From contig JAVWEY010000031.1 in NCBI GenBank assembly GCA_036641395.1, positions 1-18,302 of the forward strand: 18,302 nt of DNA, in the 5' to 3' direction. The notes under the pieces were generated by a model. That model was not told the origin of the DNA and made no database searches. It saw only the letters and a program-made list of their open reading frames with translations. This document shows, one piece after another, positions 15,750 through 18,302 of this stretch. The first letter of the stretch is position 1. Each line of letters starts with the position of its first letter. The position numbers and the translations under genes are program-made. This stretch comes from JAVXTH01 sp036641395 (GTDB lineage: Bacteria > Bacillota_I > Bacilli_A > Erysipelotrichales > Erysipelotrichaceae).

Positions 15750-16844
15750 TTACATCAATAATACGAGTACATGAACCTTTGGTACTTCAATATATTTAAT
15801 ATTTTGTAATTCAATTCCTTGTTGCTTTGCAAGTTCAAAGAAACGATAATCATCAATTAATATTTGTTTGATTTTAGTACTGATTGTCTCATCACTACAT
15901 TTAAGCATAATCGTATTGTAACCTTTAAGTTTTGCTTCACTAATCAAACGATTCATCTTATCTTCATTATAATCATTAAAATAAGCATCTTCTTTCACAA
16001 AATAATTATCATCAATGGCATTACTTTCTTCATATTCATAAGTTGGTTTATATAATTCAAGCATTTCATCACTACTCATTGTAAAGTAAGCATAACGGAA
16101 ATCATTTTCCTCATCATCGCCAAAAGTAGCATCTAAATAATAATAATTACCATTTATTTGTACCATGTTCCACGCATGTGCTCCATTATTTTCACTACTA
16201 AATCCACTAACTTTTGATTTCCCTGGCATATAGGTACATGGAATCTTTATCTGATTACATAAATATTGAATGCTTTTAGCATAACCTGCACATACTGATT
16301 TTCCATTTATTAAAACACTAATAATATTTTGATTATCACTGCTTTTTGTATCATAAACACTATGATCAATAACATAATCATAAATATACTTTACTTTATC
16401 ATAGTCCTGATTCATATTATTAACTTCACCTTTAATTTTTGATACAATTGTTTTCAATTGTTTATTATATGCTTTTATTTGTTTCTTACTTTTCGTATAT
16501 TTAAAAGAAAGAGTTCTTTCTACAGCATTATTATCCCATTTCTCTTCACGATAAGTAATATCACCCGACCAATAAATATCTGGATGATCATCTAATACTT
16601 TTGTATAGATCTCTACAAAATCATCTTTCTCTTTCATTTCAAGAACTAATTCTTTATCAAGATTCATTAAAGAACGATAGATTTGATCATACCATTCTTT
16701 TTGTTTCTTATTACATGTTTTTCTAGCATAATGAAAACTTAAATCTTCTTTGATTGGGTGTTCTTTCATCTTTACTTCATCGCTCATGAACCCACAACCA
16801 CTCAGTAATAATAAAGAAATGATACTTAATATTATTCTTTGCAT
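15750..16844 (-). CDS. Transglutaminase-like domain lipoprotein
   Basis: A probable surface lipoprotein of 364 residues. The N-terminus MQRIILSIISLLLLSGCGF has a lipobox (Leu14-Ser-Gly-Cys17), so Cys17 should be lipidated after cleavage. The middle holds a transglutaminase/cysteine-protease fold: Cys185 in GKSVCAGYAK, His223 in GAHAWNMV and Asp238 in YYYLDATFGD form the expected triad. The segment before it (about 45-150) is charged and helical with no recognised domain; a C-terminal segment (about 290-360) is also unassigned. Bacterial lipoproteins of this type may act on cell-wall peptides or surface proteins, but the substrate is unknown. AAAGGAA precedes the ATG. It heads a two-gene unit with the downstream metallo-hydrolase. 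Confidence 0.8.
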   Translation of the reverse strand: MQRIILSIISLLLLSGCGFMSDEVKMKEHPIKEDLSFHYARKTCNKKQKEWYDQIYRSLMNLDKELVLEMKEKDDFVEIYTKVLDDHPDIYWSGDITYREEKWDNNAVERTLSFKYTKSKKQIKAYNKQLKTIVSKIKGEVNNMNQDYDKVKYIYDYVIDHSVYDTKSSDNQNIISVLINGKSVCAGYAKSIQYLCNQIKIPCTYMPGKSKVSGFSSENNGAHAWNMVQINGNYYYLDATFGDDEENDFRYAYFTMSSDEMLELYKPTYEYEESNAIDDNYFVKEDAYFNDYNEDKMNRLISEAKLKGYNTIMLKCSDETISTKIKQILIDDYRFFELAKQQGIELQNIKYIEVPKVHVLVLLM

Positions 16845-16894
16845 ATTATATTCCTTTCAAAATGCTCTTTTATAGTATAGTGAATGATATCTAT

Positions 16895-16923
16895 ATTTTA
16901 TGCTTTCAATGAAAATTTAGCAA
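16895..16923 (-). promoter_or_regulatory. Promoter of the lipoprotein–hydrolase unit
   Basis: The minus strand has TTGCTA (16923-16918; four of six), a 17-base spacer and TAAAAT (16900-16895; five of six), about 50 bases before the lipoprotein ATG. It lies downstream of a terminator, so the two-gene unit should be transcribed independently of the mobile element. Confidence 0.5.
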
Positions 16924-16955
16924 TCTAAACCCAATAAATTATTATTTTATATATT

Positions 16956-16990
16956 AAAAAGTTTCTAAACATATTACAGTCTAGAAACTT
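16956..16990 (-). terminator. Terminator next to the tRNA-Ser fragment
   Basis: A perfect 9-bp inverted repeat (AAGTTTCTA and TAGAAACTT; 16982-16990 and 16959-16967) with a 14-base loop is followed on the minus strand by TTTTT. It begins 10 bases after the CCA of the tRNA-Ser fragment, the right place for the original terminator of that tRNA gene. It now also closes the integrase transcript. Confidence 0.65.
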
Positions 16991-17000
16991 AATTATCTTC

Positions 17001-17020
17001 TGGCGGAGAGCATGAGAATC
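17001..17020 (-). other. Attachment site: duplicated 3' end of a tRNA-Ser gene
   Basis: The minus strand reads GATTCTCATGCTCTCCGCCA. The last 11 bases GCTCTCCGCCA are a standard tRNA-Ser acceptor arm (pairing with GGAGAGC) with G discriminator and encoded CCA, and the bases before are the end of the T loop and T stem. Upstream sequence departs at once from tRNA (TTAATT in place of a complete T loop), so only the 3' end is present. Such a fragment beside a tyrosine integrase is the usual attachment-site duplication left by an element inserted into a tRNA gene. Orientation places the intact tRNA beyond the right window edge. Confidence 0.75.
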
Positions 17021-17053
17021 AATTAAATTAAAACGAACTATATCTATACCTAT

Positions 17054-17079
17054 ATAATACATCACTAAAGGTGTATTAT
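17054..17079. repeat. Inverted repeat between integrase and attachment site
   Basis: A perfect 8-bp inverted repeat (ATAATACA 17054-17061, TGTATTAT 17072-17079) surrounds a 10-base loop. On the plus strand a T-run follows after five bases, but no plus-strand gene needs termination here. Its place between the integrase gene and the att core suggests an accessory recombination site or a weak terminator. Confidence 0.35.
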
Positions 17080-17109
17080 CAAGCCTTTTTTAAACTTTTT
17101 AGCTTCTTT

Positions 17110-18087
17110 CTACATTTGAAATTGAAAATTGAAATTTTTATTTAGTTCTCTAACAATATTTGCTTGTGGATTTGGAAACATATGTCCATAAACTTTAAGA
17201 ACCATATCTACTGTATCTCCAATACGTTCAGCTATTTCATAAGCATTTAAGCCTTTTGATATTAAAAAGCTAACATGTGAATGCCTTAGCCCATGCACTT
17301 TGATACGTGGTAATCCTGCTTCAAGTGCAATTTTATCAAGATGTCGTTTCGGTCCATTTTGGCCTACTGGCTTATTTCTACCAAATATAAATTCATTTTC
17401 TTCATAAGTATAACACTTTTTAATATTTCTTAAAAGTTGAAAAAGCATTTTTTGTGTATTATTATCCATTAATAAAATATGTTGATCACTATTTTTTCTT
17501 CCAATTATAATCCATTCTTTGTCTCCTTCACCTTCTTTATGAATTCTTTTATCATTAATATGTCTTCGAATATAGATTAAATTCTTTTCAAAATCGATAT
17601 CTTTCCACTTCAATGCCCTTATTTCACCTTTCCTCATGCCTGTTAAATATAATATTGTCAAAAAACAATACCATTCAAAGTCTTTTTCATACTTAATTGC
17701 ATGTTTAAATTGCTTATCAGTCCAAAATTCTGTTTTGTCATAATCTTTTACAATGCGTAATGATGAATAATTCATACATGGATTTGAATGTAAATATTCA
17801 TTTTGAACAGCAAAGTTCATTATAATATTAAATACGTTTGTTACATTATTCACAGTTTTGTTTGAGTACTTTTTACCAAAGTGTTTTTTCTCTATCATGC
17901 TATTTTGTATATTTTTCATATCTTTCATCTTAATATTTTTAATTCTTTTTTTTCCAACCAAGGGCAAGATATGATTATTATAAACGCATCTCATAGTATA
18001 TTCACTTGTATTATCATTTCTCCCTAAATAATTAAAATATTCGTCTGCAACATCGTTTACTCTTTTTGTCCATTCCAAATCAATCAT
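17110..18087 (-). CDS. Tyrosine recombinase / phage-type integrase
   Basis: A site-specific recombinase of the lambda-integrase family that should insert and excise the element at the neighbouring tRNA-Ser site. The 325 residues contain a SAM-like core-binding domain (about 8-105) and a catalytic domain (about 120-315) with Arg152 in TGMRKGEIRAL, probable Lys198, His265 and Arg268 in HGLRHSH, and the nucleophile Tyr300 in VLKVYGH. The position usually holding His or Trp (ERLGH) is Asp291 here (ERIGD), a variation I believe occurs in some related integrases. The N-terminal arm-binding domain seen in many 380-400-residue integrases is missing. The GGAGG abuts the annotated ATG, so a TTG at 18078 may be the true start. 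An eight-codon frame (18080-18106) with a better ribosome site overlaps the start. Codons are more AT-rich than in the dcw genes. Confidence 0.88.
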   Translation of the reverse strand: MIDLEWTKRVNDVADEYFNYLGRNDNTSEYTMRCVYNNHILPLVGKKRIKNIKMKDMKNIQNSMIEKKHFGKKYSNKTVNNVTNVFNIIMNFAVQNEYLHSNPCMNYSSLRIVKDYDKTEFWTDKQFKHAIKYEKDFEWYCFLTILYLTGMRKGEIRALKWKDIDFEKNLIYIRRHINDKRIHKEGEGDKEWIIIGRKNSDQHILLMDNNTQKMLFQLLRNIKKCYTYEENEFIFGRNKPVGQNGPKRHLDKIALEAGLPRIKVHGLRHSHVSFLISKGLNAYEIAERIGDTVDMVLKVYGHMFPNPQANIVRELNKNFNFQFQM

Positions 18088-18195
18088 CCTCCAAATTATC
18101 TTTCATAAAACCCCCTTCACTTCTGAGTAAAGAAAAATGCGATTATTTAAATTCATTTTTTATCGATGTGGGGAAATTTAAGGACTCAAATAGAC

Positions 18196-18237
18196 AATCA
18201 AATTTGATTTCATTAATCTTCTTTACCAAAAGTAAAG
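18196..18237. promoter_or_regulatory. Dyad symmetries upstream of the integrase
   Basis: A perfect 14-base palindrome AATCAAATTTGATT (18196-18209) is followed by an interrupted repeat CTTTAC-CAAAA-GTAAAG (18221-18237), some 110-150 bases before the integrase start. The first could be an operator, the second a small hairpin. No convincing sigma-A promoter and no further gene were found in 18107-18302. Confidence 0.25.
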
Positions 18238-18302
18238 CCTGTTAAAATTTTATAATTGCTTCTTATCTAACACTTACCGCAAAACGATTGTAGGCAAAGA
18301 TG

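Noticed and set aside
17001..17100. Complete tRNA-Ser gene
   Set aside because: Only the 3' 20 bases match. The sequence upstream on the minus strand lacks the rest of the T arm, anticodon arm, variable arm and 5' acceptor strand.
1..18302. CRISPR array, toxin–antitoxin pair or restriction system
   Set aside because: No regularly spaced identical repeats, no small paired genes and no methylase or nuclease frames of that kind were seen.
18107..18302. Excisionase or repressor gene upstream of the integrase
   Set aside because: All frames on both strands are closed by stops; only dyads are visible before the window ends.

Overview
The window is AT-rich DNA from a low-GC Gram-positive bacterium (Bacillota). 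The evidence is a PolC-type replicative polymerase with an embedded proofreading exonuclease, a MraZ–RsmH–FtsL–PBP–SpoVD–MurE–MraY–MurD order, PASTA-containing class B PBPs, and strong AGGAGG-type ribosome binding sites. Gene content and the early end of the cell-wall cluster would fit an Erysipelotrichia-like lineage, but this is a guess from style and not a demonstrated placement.

Layout. Positions 1-106 hold the last codons of a plus-strand tryptophanyl-tRNA synthetase gene, which meets the minus-strand cell-wall operon tail to tail at a shared bidirectional terminator (110-138). Every other gene is on the minus strand, so transcription runs from high to low coordinates. From 9717 down to 137 lies a division and cell wall (dcw) cluster: a clear promoter, four 10-bp-spaced MraZ boxes, mraZ, rsmH, ftsL, a two-PASTA divisome PBP (pbpB/ftsI type), a strong intrinsic terminator, then spoVD-like PBP, murE, mraY and murD. 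These genes make lipid II precursors, build and place septal peptidoglycan, and include the autoregulator MraZ. murF, ftsW/spoVE, murG, divIB, ftsA and ftsZ, which follow in many Bacillota clusters, are absent here because trpS interrupts the order after murD.

Upstream, at 10114-14843, is a polC operon: a promoter, polC, and a small NTF2/SnoaL-fold protein, ended by a terminator at 9904-9931. A two-gene unit at 15060-16844 encodes a transglutaminase-fold lipoprotein and a UlaG-like metallo-beta-lactamase-fold hydrolase. Between this unit and polC is a short segment resembling the right end of an IS200/IS605-type (TnpB) element, without a transposase.

The right end (about 17001 to the window edge) is the edge of an integrated mobile element. 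A tyrosine recombinase gene lies beside a 20-bp copy of a tRNA-Ser 3' end (17001-17020, including CCA), which is the expected duplicated attachment site. The tRNA's probable original terminator still sits just outside it. The intact tRNA gene and the rest of the element should lie beyond 18302.

Nothing in the window requires an unknown defence or metabolic system. The points most worth a second look are the split of the dcw cluster by an internal terminator with a possible sporulation-type promoter, the tRNA-Ser attachment site, the IS605-like end, the divergent MurE motifs, and the NTF2-like gene coupled to polC.
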